Source: Epiperipatus broadwayi (Eukaryota; Onychophora; Udeonychophora; Euonychophora; Peripatidae). Taken from it: DNA of 64,000 bases. Shown piece by piece: positions 1-9,500 of this stretch. Made by a program: the position numbers and the translations under genes. Numbering within the stretch: the stretch's first letter is position 1; the number at the start of each line of letters is the position of its first letter. The notes beneath the pieces are model-generated. The model worked only from the letters and a program-made list of their open reading frames with translations. It made no database searches and was not told the origin of the DNA. The stretch lies in the NCBI GenBank assembly GCA_028023455.1, contig JAQFVV010000143.1:720001-784000 (forward strand). The letters run 5' to 3'.

Positions 1-1854
1 AGTGTGTAGAATATCTACAGATTCTGCTAAACCCATTAAAATTAAAATACATGAATAAATTACCTAACGCAATTATAATACTAAAATAGTATTGTTGAAA
101 ATATAACAATATAAAAGAAAAATATTGCATAGAATATCCCCCCCCCCTTTTTTTTTTTTTTTTACCAAACACAAAACCTTAGTTCATTAGCAGAATTTCT
201 CCGTACTGGGCAGTTTGTTAAGGGCATGAAGTACTCCTTAATGGGTAAACTGTTCTGCAAAGCTTCAAGTCAAAACATAATATTCTATTTTTTAAACATG
301 GCAAAAGATTTCCAAACACATTATAGTGTAATAGTTCTTAAAACTAAATTAGTTCTAGATATAAACACGTTTTAATATAAAAAAAAAAAAGAATAAACAT
401 AAAGCAGTAAGCCGGTGAATATGGGAATGACGATGTTGGAATGCAATCATTTTGTTCAGCTGATTATATCTTGGGGATCCCATGGGTTTGTTTAACTAAT
501 AATGTAGCTTTATTTTTCTTCTCTTCAAGAAGCATGTTTTAAACATCATATAATAATGAAAACATTTTTAGGTTTCCATTTCAATAACTTCATTTAAATA
601 TTATATAAAGCTGTAGTTGGCAAGAAATAATATACAACATATCAAACATCTTTAGGGATATGTGTTTAGGAATATTTCTGCTCACCCTATGTGCATTTGT
701 TGACAAATATTTTACTCACATTTAACAATGACTAAATATATGCTGTTATTCTTTTGAAGCATTTAAATTAATATTAAGAAGATTAGATGTCTTAACTATT
801 CTCATGTATATTTTCTTTATTTAATTCAAGTTTTTCCTGCAAATATTAAACCTGATAATCTCAGCATGGAAATTATTAGAATAATATTGAAATTCCTCCA
901 GTATATTTCTTTCATATATGAAGAATTATGTTAAAATGTAGCTAATTTAACTAAACATTTCAAAATCATTCTTAAAAGAACAGTTATTGGAATAATTATT
1001 AGTTTTAGTTTTATTGTTGAACAAGTAAAAATTAATATAATGCATTTTTAAACTTAATTCATAGCTTAATAGTCTTTGCATTTTAATTTTACTTTTAATC
1101 TTCTGTTTATAAGATAAATAAGCAAATGGATATGAACTAGAAATTTCTGCATATATTTTACAATAACTGTAAACACATCACCTGCTTCTTGTTGAAATAC
1201 ATTTCGAAGTTAAATTGACTAAATTTACTTAAAATAGACATAAGATTCCTCGTAGCATTATGCAATAATTAAGAAAGTTTAAATTGAGATTTAGTAACAA
1301 GAAATGGGCTACCTGTGTGTTCAGCAGTGCATTGTAGATTTAAAAATGATTAAGTTCAATAATTAATACTTTTAGATAAAAATAATAATAATTATAAAAA
1401 TTTAACACTTAAAATTTCGGTGAGATGCAGTTTGAGCCAGAGAGAGAGAGAACCCATAAGCTGTGAGAGAGTGAGAGTGTCCTCAATCCCAAAACCTCTC
1501 TTTTTATAGTACCTTTTTTTATATAATTTTTTTTTAGCTGTCAAATTCTCATTAATGACCAATAAAACATAGATTTTTTTTTTTAAAGCTTAACTGCAAT
1601 TTTCCAAATTACACATGGTTTAACAAACTTAATTTGAAAGAAAGTTAAACAAAGATTCTTATTTAGAAAAAAAAAAATGATATTATAACAAAAAAAAAAA
1701 AATTAAAAACATTATTGTTCATTTACTAATTGAGTTACATTATAATATTAATTTATTAAAGTTTGAATTAATAAATATTTTATCCATTTTAGGTTTGTAA
1801 TTATTATTTTTTTATGAGTTTGTGTAATTCAAGATAAAACTACTTTCTTAATTA
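1..1854. other. Gene-free AT-rich stretch
   Basis: No coding region, RNA gene or transposon protein trace is visible. The stretch holds a C-run followed by a long T-run (about 138-163), several A/T homopolymers and a short GA microsatellite near 1440-1451. A reverse-strand TATAAAAA lies at 1501-1508, facing the GA-rich block. It could be a remnant promoter of a retroelement, but nothing downstream supports this. Confidence 0.6.
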
Positions 1855-2137
1855 TAAAACAAGTTTATCCACTAAACATAGCATGATCACCATCTCTTAT
1901 ACTAGCACATAATTGTTATTAAACAAGGCAAAACTTTCCATACAGTAGTGCCAACCAGAGTAATCAATGGGTGCCAGAAAACTTCTGCATAAAATCCCTA
2001 TCCAGTGCCTACTCATCCAATATCCACTAAATAGGGATTTTATGCAGTAGCCTTCTGGCATCCATTGATTACTCTGGTTGGCACAGGGTGGCACTACTGT
2101 ATGGAGAGTTTTGCCTTGTTTAAAACAAGTTTATCCA
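1855..2137. mobile_element. Fold-back element copy A with 17-bp flanking direct repeats
   Basis: Positions 1919-2123 form a long imperfect inverted repeat. The sequence around CCATACAGTAGTGCC and the block ATAAAATCCCTAT recur in inverted order around a centre near 2020. The unit is flanked by identical 17-bp direct repeats (TAAAACAAGTTTATCCA at 1855-1871 and 2121-2137), which look like a target-site duplication, although about 47 bp lie between the left repeat and the arm. The same termini recur at 22.8-23.3, 28.58-28.84 and 32.12-32.36 kb. There is no coding capacity, so it is probably a non-autonomous fold-back or MITE-like family. The superfamily cannot be assigned by eye. Confidence 0.6.
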
Positions 2138-2502
2138 TCCATGCACACATACATGAATGAAGGAAATGGCGTTTTAAGCTCTAAACTTAAACTTATTAAT
2201 TACTTCTTTAAATTACTACCTATAATTCATTAAAACTACCAAACAAATTTTAAAGATATTAAGTATTAAAAATAACTTTAATGAACTTTAGGCTGAATTA
2301 CAATAAACCATTAACCCTTACTTTACTATTCTAAACCTAAAGAAGCTAACTTTAAATCAACTTTATCTTCTCTACTTTTCTACAAACTTAATTACTATAA
2401 TATTAAGTCATTACTTTCTTGCACACATTCTTGTATAATAGCTATTATTTTAATAATAACTGGAATTTATCAAAATATATATATATAAACTATTACGCAT
2501 AT

Positions 2503-2628
2503 ACATTTAAAGATCAGCCTTTCAAACTGTTATGCATGCGCTTTTTTACGAGTGTTAATAATAAATGAATTATTAACACTCGTAAAAAAGCACATGCATA
2601 ACAGATTGAAAGGCTGATCTTTAAATGT
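2503..2628. repeat. 126-bp near-perfect palindrome
   Basis: The arms pair almost perfectly over roughly 58 bp, with a short AT-rich loop near 2565. Matching blocks include AAAGATCAGCCTTTCAA and its inverted copy at the right end. The unit resembles a small fold-back MITE, and a transcript would form a long hairpin. No target-site duplication is clear. It is unrelated in sequence to the fold-back family at 1.9 kb. Confidence 0.7.
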
Positions 2629-4475
2629 GACACAATTATAAACATAGCGTTATAAAAATAAATGCTTATTTATTATGCATATAATAAATATAACAATACA
2701 TCTACTTTGCATATATGTTGAACTGAAGACTTATATATAACAAAGCTATTGTCTCTTTTATTTATTAATTCTTTTTTTTTAAAAAAAACAAGTAAATACA
2801 GAAAATGGTCACTATATATTCCTATAAGTATATATTATATAGGACATAAGAAATGTATATATATATATTGTTTGACTTATTTTTAGTTCATTCTAATTCA
2901 GTACATAGGGAATTTTTAATTACATTGAGTAAAATTGTGGGGTTTTTTTTTTGCAGAGATTGTTTACATTTGATGTGAAAACTTTACCTTCAGTGTGTTA
3001 GAAATCCTATTATAGACTACAATATTAGGATACTGAATAAAAATTAAGATGAGTAAAACTAATTTTTCATTCATTATAATTGTAATTTATTATTGTACAT
3101 CACCTAAGTTAGTTTTTAATTACATAATGAATTGTAATTTTATATTGCAATGAATATGGCTATTTGATAGTTGAAAGCATGCTAAGTATATTATTTGTGG
3201 ATAAATTATAATCTTTTCTTAAGCATGCTAAGTATATTATTTGTGGATAAAATATAATCCTTTAATAAATGTGTTTACATTGAGTTACAATTACTGACTG
3301 AAAAGAAATTAAAAGTAATGAATTATAATGAATAAATATTGTACAGTATTTTTTTGGTGATAGGAGGTATGAATCTCATCATTTTATCTTATGAGAATGA
3401 CATTACTGTTTTAACATCAATATCGTATGATGACAATAGTTTTATGAAATGATCATTTACAAAAAATGTTGAAAATTAAATATATATATATTGGAATTTT
3501 TTTAAAGATCATGGATAGTGAGTAATTGATTGCTAATCAAGGTATTGAATTAAATTCACGATGATTGGTGTATTAAATCCTTATTTAAAGCTTCTCATAT
3601 GCAAAGAGCAGATTGTATTTTTAAAAAATTACAAAATGTGTTTTTTTTATTTAATGTATTTGTGCTGATATTTTTATTTAAACCAAGAATAATTTATTTT
3701 TACTTTTCAGGAGCAGAGTGTCCTGTCTATTTAGCACTTTTACCTTTCAAAATTACTTCTCCTAAAGGGAAATATCTGTCTGCATTCAAAGAAATTCAAG
3801 ATTGGCATTAAATTTAATCAAATATTTAGAAACACTACATTTTCGATGGTGCTTATCATGGAATCATGTTTTGATTAAGAATATATATATATATTGTATT
3901 TATATTCTCATGGATAAATGATGAAATCATAATATTATTTCCAGGAGCTTCTATGTAATAACAATGAGAAAAAAGTAAATAGATTTATGTTATACATCTA
4001 GATTAAATATATGTTAACTTGGATTATCAAATTATATTACTTATTTAAAGTATTCTGTTGCCTAGAAAATTTTTATCTGTGCTGAAATTAAAATTTTTCA
4101 GTTAAAAAGTGTTTGAATTTTATTTTAAAATATGGAAAACAATATTAGACTAAAAAAAATATTTTATGAACCTCCCACATTACATTTAACGTCAACCTTA
4201 AAACTGTAAACCACTCTTTTAAGTTAATGACCTTTAGTTTAGTTAAGTCAAAATCTTAGGATTTTGAATTCAAATTATCATAACTATATAGGATTGACAC
4301 CAGATCAGTAATTATATATTCTGATGATCTCACATGCTATCTGTAGATATCTTTGGCCCTTTGGTAAAAAGATGGCATATACTCAAACAAAATGTCACAT
4401 TATAACAATTTATTTTTAACATCTACTTTAAGAACACTTTATCTTTGTTATTGCATTGCCAAATCCATATAATCT
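2629..4475. other. Gene-free AT-rich stretch with a 46-bp tandem duplication
   Basis: No gene is recognised. A 46-bp unit beginning GCATGCTAAGTATATT is duplicated at 3177-3222 and 3223-3262. The open reading frame at 3599-3811 has no family motif and AT-rich composition like its surroundings, so I treat it as chance. Confidence 0.55.
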
Positions 4476-4611
4476 TAAATCATCTATGTTCTTTATTACT
4501 GTTTTACAATGCTTATTGAAGTTCTGAAGAAGATTGTTGTGGCAATCGAAACTATCATAGGGTTTGTAATATAAGCATTGTAAAACAGTAATAAAAAGCA
4601 TAGATGATTTA
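4476..4611 (+). ncRNA. Hammerhead-like hairpin of Penelope type (degenerate)
   Basis: A long inverted repeat (13 bp at 4476-4488 with 4599-4611, and 17 bp at 4499-4515 with 4572-4588) encloses a core ordered like a type I hammerhead ribozyme. CTGAAGA is at 4524-4530, matching the CUGANGA box. A 5-bp stem II follows (GATTG 4532-4536 with CAATC 4543-4547), then GAAA at 4548-4551 and a possible GTT cleavage triplet at 4562-4564. Penelope-like elements are known to carry such motifs in their terminal repeats with a minimal stem III. Here an extra A at 4531 and poor pairing next to the core argue for a decayed or inactive copy. No reverse transcriptase remains beside it. Confidence 0.45.
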
Positions 4612-5380
4612 ATATTACTTTAAGAACAGTAAACTCTATTATATCAGTGCCTCCTATTGTAGGAATTAATATCAATGGTCAACTGATAGTAATGCCCTCT
4701 AAACCCCTAGACTAATTTCTGTTTGATTGGGTTTTTTCATATCATCTTCATGGATTACTCGTGCTTTCTCTAGATATTCTGAAATAGGATGATAGAGTCC
4801 TTTTAATGCAGATTATTATTTAGACTTTTTATGCAATGATGTTTATAACAAATATTATTTTTTTATAAAAGCATCTATGTAAGAATTTATATATGGTTTA
4901 TACAGGAAGTGGTAATTTTTTCATTAAGAAAAGCATCCCAAAAGGACATTTTACTTTTACTGTGTGGGGAGTTGTGAGCTAAAAGTAAATAGCCAATACA
5001 TTTTTATTTAAATAAATTTATTAATGCAAAATTCTACTTTCAAGCTTAGTTACTTCAGAAAAACATTAATGTGATATTTGGCATTGCAGATCTTTAATTA
5101 ATTTATTATAATTAGACACAAATTGGGATTTTCAGTTCTTAGGCAGAGTTTAAATGAGAATCGATAAGATGTGATCAGGACTTGGATTTTAAACAAATCC
5201 ATCATTTTAATACTGTTACAATGCTTATTTTATTAAATTAAACAACATAACAGTTTTGATTGTCAAGCAATCTTCAGAGCTATAAGATATATATATAAAT
5301 TCATGAATACATAGTTTATATAAATAATTTAACATTAAATCTCCTTATACATTGACTTATTATTTGATATATTTTATTAC
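4612..5380. other. Gene-free stretch with a second hammerhead-like relic
   Basis: No gene is seen. At 5253-5277 the minus strand reads CTGAAGATTG, a short loop, then CAATCAAAAC. This matches the core of the hairpin at 4.5 kb except that GAAA has become AAAA. The nearby TACAATGCTTA (about 5218-5227) is shared with the stem of that hairpin. The two are probably fragments of one repeat family. Confidence 0.4.
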
Positions 5381-5474
5381 ATATATATATATGTCAACAG
5401 ATGGCGTTCTACCAAAAACACCGCCAAGCGTATGTTTAGATAAACGTGAGCATGTATTCACTATCTCTAACTTT

Positions 5475-5534
5475 AATTCCACTTTCAGATCATGATTTCA
5501 AGCTATTTGCTATCATCAGTGAAAGACAGGAATT
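5475..5534 (-). ncRNA. Type I hammerhead ribozyme, unit 0
   Basis: Read on the minus strand, the order is AATTCC, TGT, CTTTCA (5' side of stem I); CTGATGA; TAGCAAATAGCTT (stem II of 3 bp, AGC with GCT, closed by a T-T mismatch next to the core); GAAA; TCATGATC (stem III and cleavage triplet ATC); TGAAAG, T, GGAATT (3' side of stem I). Stem I is 6 bp plus 6 bp with a 3/1 internal loop. Stem III is ATCA with TGAT and has no loop, so activity would be expected mainly from dimeric RNA. The cleavage position is at plus-strand 5488. All core nucleotides are present; the stem II mismatch is the weak point. Confidence 0.82.
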
Positions 5535-5873
5535 TTAGAAACTAGATCTAAACACAAACTCTGAGCGTTTATGAAACAGTTTCTATTCAGCTTGCAAGCG
5601 TGAATCTTTTAGACACGTAATGTCTTCAAACTCAGCATAGCAAGCCAGATAGCTACATGGGTATGATCTCAGTTCAGCATCACCACATAGTAGAAGCCTC
5701 TGCAGTATATATCATTGCTAGAAAGACCTCAAAGGTACATTTATGAAAAACAAAAAACAAGTTAAAAACTTGCTAACGCTTGTATTTATGTCAACAGATG
5801 GCATTCTACCAAAAACACCGTCAAGTGTATGTTTACATAAACGTCAGAGCATGCATTCACTATCTCTAACTTT

Positions 5874-5933
5874 AATTCCACTTTCAGACCATGATTTCAA
5901 GCTATTTGTTATCATCAGTGAAAGACAGGAATT
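5874..5933 (-). ncRNA. Type I hammerhead ribozyme, unit 1
   Basis: The layout is the same as in unit 0, exactly 399 bp further on. One base change turns the cleavage triplet from ATC into GTC, the commonest natural triplet, and makes one stem III pair a G-U wobble. Another change (TAAC instead of TAGC) weakens stem II to two pairs. Both strands of stem I are unchanged. The predicted cleavage position is plus-strand 5887. Confidence 0.78.
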
Positions 5934-6272
5934 TTAGAAACTAGATCTAAATACAAACTCTGAGTGTTTATGAAACAGTTTCTATTCAGCTTGCAAGCGT
6001 GAATCTTTTAGACACATAATGTCTTCAAACTCAGCATAGCAAGCCAGATAGCTACATGGGTCTGATCTCAGTTCAGCATCACCACATAGTAGAAGCCTCT
6101 GCAATATATATCATTGCTAGAAAGACCTCAAAGGTACATTTATGAAAAACAAAAAACAAGTTAAAAACTTGCTAACGCTTGTATTTATGTCAACAGATGG
6201 CGTTCTACCAAAAACACCATCCAGCGTATGTTTACATAAACGTCAGAGCATGCATTCACTATCTCTAACTTT

Positions 6273-6332
6273 AATTCCACTTTCAGACCATGATTTCAAG
6301 CTATTTGTTATCATCAGTGAAAGACAGGAATT
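6273..6332 (-). ncRNA. Type I hammerhead ribozyme, unit 2
   Basis: This motif is identical in layout to unit 1, with GTC as cleavage triplet and the weakened stem II. It lies 399 bp from the previous motif, so cleavage at both would release a 399-nt RNA. The predicted cleavage position is plus-strand 6286. Confidence 0.78.
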
Positions 6333-6671
6333 TTAGAAACTAGATCTAAACACAAACTCTGAGTGTTTATGAAACAGTTTCTATTCAGCTTGCAAGCGTG
6401 AATCTTTTAGACACGTAATGTCTTCAAACTCAGCATAGCAAGCCAGATAGCTACATGGGTCTGATCTCAGTTCAGCATCACCACATAGTAGAAGCATCTG
6501 CAATATATATCATTGCTAGAAAGACCTCAAAGGTGCATTTATGAAAAACAAAAAACAAGTTAAAAACTTGCTAACGCTTGTATTTATGTCAACAGATGGC
6601 GTTCTACCAAAAACACCATCCAGTGTATGTTTACATAAATGTCAGAGCATGCATTCACTATCTCTAACTTT

Positions 6672-6731
6672 AATTCCACTTTCAGATCATGATTTCAAGC
6701 TATTTGCTATCATCAGTGAAAGACAGGAATT
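6672..6731 (-). ncRNA. Type I hammerhead ribozyme, unit 3
   Basis: This motif has the same sequence as unit 0: ATC cleavage triplet, stem II of 3 bp, full 12-bp stem I. The spacing to unit 2 is again 399 bp. The predicted cleavage position is plus-strand 6685. Confidence 0.8.
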
Positions 6732-7067
6732 TTAGAAACTAGATCTAAACACAAACTCTGAGCGTTTATGAAACAGTTTCTATTCAGCTTGCAAGCGTGA
6801 ATCTTTTAGACACGCAATGTCTTCAAACTCAGCATAGCAAGCCAGATAGCTACATAGGTCTGATCTCAGTTCAGCATCACCACATAATAGAAGCCTCTGC
6901 AATATATATCATTGCTAGAAAGACCTCAAAGGTACATTTATGAAAAACAAAAAAGTTAAAAACTTGCTAACACTTGTATTTATGTCAACAGATGGCGTTC
7001 TACCAAAAACACTGTCAAGCGTATGTTTACATAAATGTCAGAGCATGCATTCTCTATCTCTAACTTT

Positions 7068-7127
7068 AATTCCACTTTCAGATCATGATTTCAAGCTATT
7101 TGCTATCATCAGTGAAAGACGGGAATT
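7068..7127 (-). ncRNA. Type I hammerhead ribozyme, unit 4
   Basis: The core and stems match unit 0. One base of the stem I internal loop differs (CGT in place of TGT, from GACGGGAATT on the plus strand). Spacing to unit 3 is 396 bp because three bases are missing upstream (plus-strand AAAAAAGTT in place of AAAAAACAAGTT, near 6950). Confidence 0.78.
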
Positions 7128-7206
7128 TTAGAAACTAGATCTAAACACAAACTCTGAGCGTTTATGAAACAGTTTCTATTCAGCTTGCAAGCGTGAATCT
7201 TTTAGA

Positions 7207-7253
7207 CACTGATGATAGCAAATAGCTTGAAATCATGATCTGAAAGTGGAATT
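7207..7253 (+). ncRNA. Hammerhead ribozyme truncated at the inversion junction
   Basis: On the plus strand, CTGATGA (7209-7215), stem II, GAAA, the ATC triplet and TGAAAG plus GGAATT (to 7253) are intact. The 5' strand of stem I is replaced by sequence from the opposite-facing unit (TTTTAGACA), because the array switches orientation at about 7208. Without a paired stem I this copy should not cleave. Confidence 0.7.
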
Positions 7254-7582
7254 AAAGTTAGAGATAGTGAATGCATGCTCTGACGTTTATGTAAACATAC
7301 ACTTGACGGTGTTTTTGGTAGAACGCCATAAATACAAGTGTTAGCAAGTTTTTAACTTGTTTTTTGTTTTTCATAAATGTACCTTTGAGGTCTTTCTAGC
7401 AATGATATATATTGCAGAGGCTTCTACTATGTGGTGATGCTGAACTGAGATCAGACCCATGTACCTATCTGGCTTGCTATGCTGAGTTTGAATTCATTAC
7501 GTGAATAAAAGATTCACGCTTGCAAGCTGAATAGAAACTGTTTCATAAACACTCAGAGTTTGTGTTTAGATCTAGTTTCTAA

Positions 7583-7642
7583 AATTCCTGTCTTTCACTG
7601 ATGATAGCAAATAGTATGAAATCATGATCTGAAAGTGGAATT
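7583..7642 (+). ncRNA. Type I hammerhead ribozyme in the inverted unit
   Basis: Both halves of stem I (AATTCC, CTTTCA with TGAAAG, GGAATT), CTGATGA, GAAA and the ATC triplet are present. Stem II has changed on its 3' side (AGTAT instead of AGCTT), which removes most of its pairing. The copy is probably weak or inactive. It lies 389 bp from the previous CTGATGA because about 10 bp are missing near 7327-7330 (the TGTCAACAGATGG segment is shortened). Confidence 0.7.
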
Positions 7643-7782
7643 AAAGTTAGAGATAGTGAATGTATGCTCTGACGTTTATGTAAACATACACTTGACGGTG
7701 TTTTTGGTAGAACACCATCTGTTGACATAAATACAAGCGTTAGCAAGTTTTTAACTTGTTTTTTGTTTTTCATATATATATA

Positions 7783-8162
7783 GATTCATCAAATATACTA
7801 TATCTTTATAAATCTTGATTTATTATATTAACTATTATAAATTACAATAATACTCCAACATTTAGACTATATTCTATTATAGTCTTTCTCAAGTAACAAG
7901 TAAAAAATACATAAATAAAACAATAAATATAAATATTCCATAATAATCTAATACATATAACAAATACAAATTCCTTTTACCTTAAATCTCTCCTCACAAA
8001 TATCTTTTTTTACAATTATCCCTTATAATTATTTATTTACAAATTCCACATTAATTAAATCAATCTATTATTCTCTTTGGTACTGGTTGGCAACGCTGCA
8101 ATACCCATCAAGAAGCATGCAAGCGATAAATTTCTATCCAAATCAATGTAAAATTAAAACAT
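7783..8162. other. Gene-free spacer
   Basis: AT-rich sequence between the ribozyme array and the large inverted-repeat region. No coding trace, hairpin or tandem repeat stands out. Confidence 0.5.
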
Positions 8163-8424
8163 CTAAGGCAAGAAATCGACCAAATCATTCTAAAATACAA
8201 ATCAAAAAGAAATCAAAGAAACTGCTCTAAAATACAAATTACAAAAACAGAAATCGGTGAAATATGTAAAACACAAACCCCCACTCCTGCAGTCTAAGGC
8301 AAGAAATCGAACAAATTGTTCTAAAATACAAATCAAAAAGAAACCGAAGAAACTGCTCTAAAATACAAATTACAAAAACAGAAATCAGTGAAATATGTAA
8401 AACACAACATCTACCCCTGCATGA
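8163..8424. repeat. 131-bp tandem duplication
   Basis: Two copies of a 131-bp unit start CTAAGGCAAGAAATCGA at 8163 and 8294. Each contains the phrase CTGCTCTAAAATACAAATTA. The pair forms the outer part of the left arm of the 8.1-16.7 kb inverted-repeat structure. A third, shortened version of the unit follows to about 8470. Confidence 0.75.
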
Positions 8425-8981
8425 AGAAATTGGTCAAAAATAAGTAAAATACAAATTACAAAAAAATCATGAATGCTATTTTCAAAAGCCTTTCAAATAA
8501 AACAAAGCGATAATTAGAAAAATGGCTACAAAATAAATCAAAAACTACAATACTAAATCACAAAAAAATTATCATATGCTAAGCGTTATTTAATGCTTTT
8601 TTCAAAAGCCTATGAGCTAAATCAAAAATTATAATACTAAATCTCCAAAAAATGCTATTTAGTGTTTTTTTTTTCAAAAGTCTATGAAATAAATCAAAAA
8701 CTATAAAACTAAATCCCCAAAAAATTAACATATGTTAAACGCTATTTAATGCTTTTTTCAAAAACCTATGAAATAAAACAAAGCGATAATTAAAAAAATG
8801 GTGGATGATAGGAAAAATGAATTGCACTACATGTAAAAAAAAAATTCCTCTGACTTTCAATACTTTCGTGGAGTATCAACAAACAAAAAACTTAATTAGC
8901 CTACTTTTTAAAAATATAATACTAAATTTCATCAATATTTAAAAAATAAAAGACTTTGAACAGTAGTTTTGAATCTGTATA
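8338..8981 (+). repeat. Left arm of large inverted repeat
   Basis: This segment matches the reverse complement of 16230-16746. Shared blocks in inverted order include GTGGAGTATCAACAAA (near 8870), AATTGCACTACATGTA (near 8821) and ACAGTAGTTTTGAATCTG (near 8960). It also contains three or four degenerate subrepeats of roughly 80-110 bp with the phrase TTTCAAAAGCCTATGA (8470-8790), the subterminal repeat structure typical of fold-back transposons. Confidence 0.75.
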
Positions 8982-9046
8982 TATTCATTTATGATGAAAC
9001 TAGGGAGGAGAAAGCATATATCATTATCGTAGTAATAATTCACAAA

Positions 9047-9500
9047 CTTTAATAACAGACTAATACATATTAAGTAATTAAATATAGATAACAATAAGTG
9101 CATAGCAATCTGTTATTATCTGTTAGAATAGATTTCAAAGTAGTGATTTATATCAACTAAAAAGTAATGAGAACATACCAGAGAACTTCTAATTGACTTT
9201 TCCAAAAATGTATTAAATTAATTATCTCCTTTGAAATTATGGCATATCATAACATATGAATTTAGAAATAAAATGAAATAATTAGAATAGAAAATAGGCA
9301 TAGCTGCAGATTATAGAAAGGTTAAAAGAACTGATTATAGTTACAAGAAAATTTAAAGTTACATTTATAGGCAAGACTTACAGTAACGAATTTTAAGTAA
9401 TTAAGAATTTACAATTTCATGAACATTCGTTATAGCTAGCTTCATTTAAAATAGATTTATAGAGCTCTGTGGTGAAGAAATATTACTAATGTTCTTCCAG
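9047..9500 (+). repeat. Internal inverted-repeat module, copy 1
   Basis: The reverse complement of this segment recurs at 10488-10975. Shared phrases in inverted order include TATGGCATATCATAACATAT, GGCAAGACTTACAGTAA and GATTTATAGAGCTCT. A third related copy in this orientation lies at about 12590-13190 (for example AACAATAATGAGCGCATAG-like and GGCATGACC-like blocks). About 1 kb separates copies 1 and 2. Confidence 0.75.

Larger units (their letters stand above)
5381..7782. mobile_element. Retrozyme-like tandem array with hammerhead ribozymes
   Basis: A 399-bp unit is repeated in tandem from about 5391 to 7207 (some 4.5 units; homologous points at 5743, 6142, 6541 and 6940). About 1.45 units follow in inverted orientation (7208-7771). 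Copies differ by a few percent. Each unit carries a 60-nt type I hammerhead motif, on the minus strand in the direct part and on the plus strand in the inverted part. The block is bordered on both sides by CATATATATATA, which could be a target duplication or simple sequence. Tandem hammerhead units are known from newt, schistosome and cave-cricket satellites and from metazoan retrozymes, whose RNAs self-cleave to monomers and circularise. There is no coding need: such elements are non-autonomous. The 64-codon plus-strand frame in each unit overlaps the ribozyme antisense and is probably incidental. Confidence 0.85.

Noticed and set aside
4321-4380. CTGATGA at 4321 as a hammerhead core
   Set aside because: No GAAA at a suitable distance and no paired stems.
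5743-7773. The repeated 64-codon frames as a tandem gene family
   Set aside because: They are explained by unit identity and overlap the ribozyme antisense. The inverted unit shows an indel that breaks the first part of the frame in one copy.
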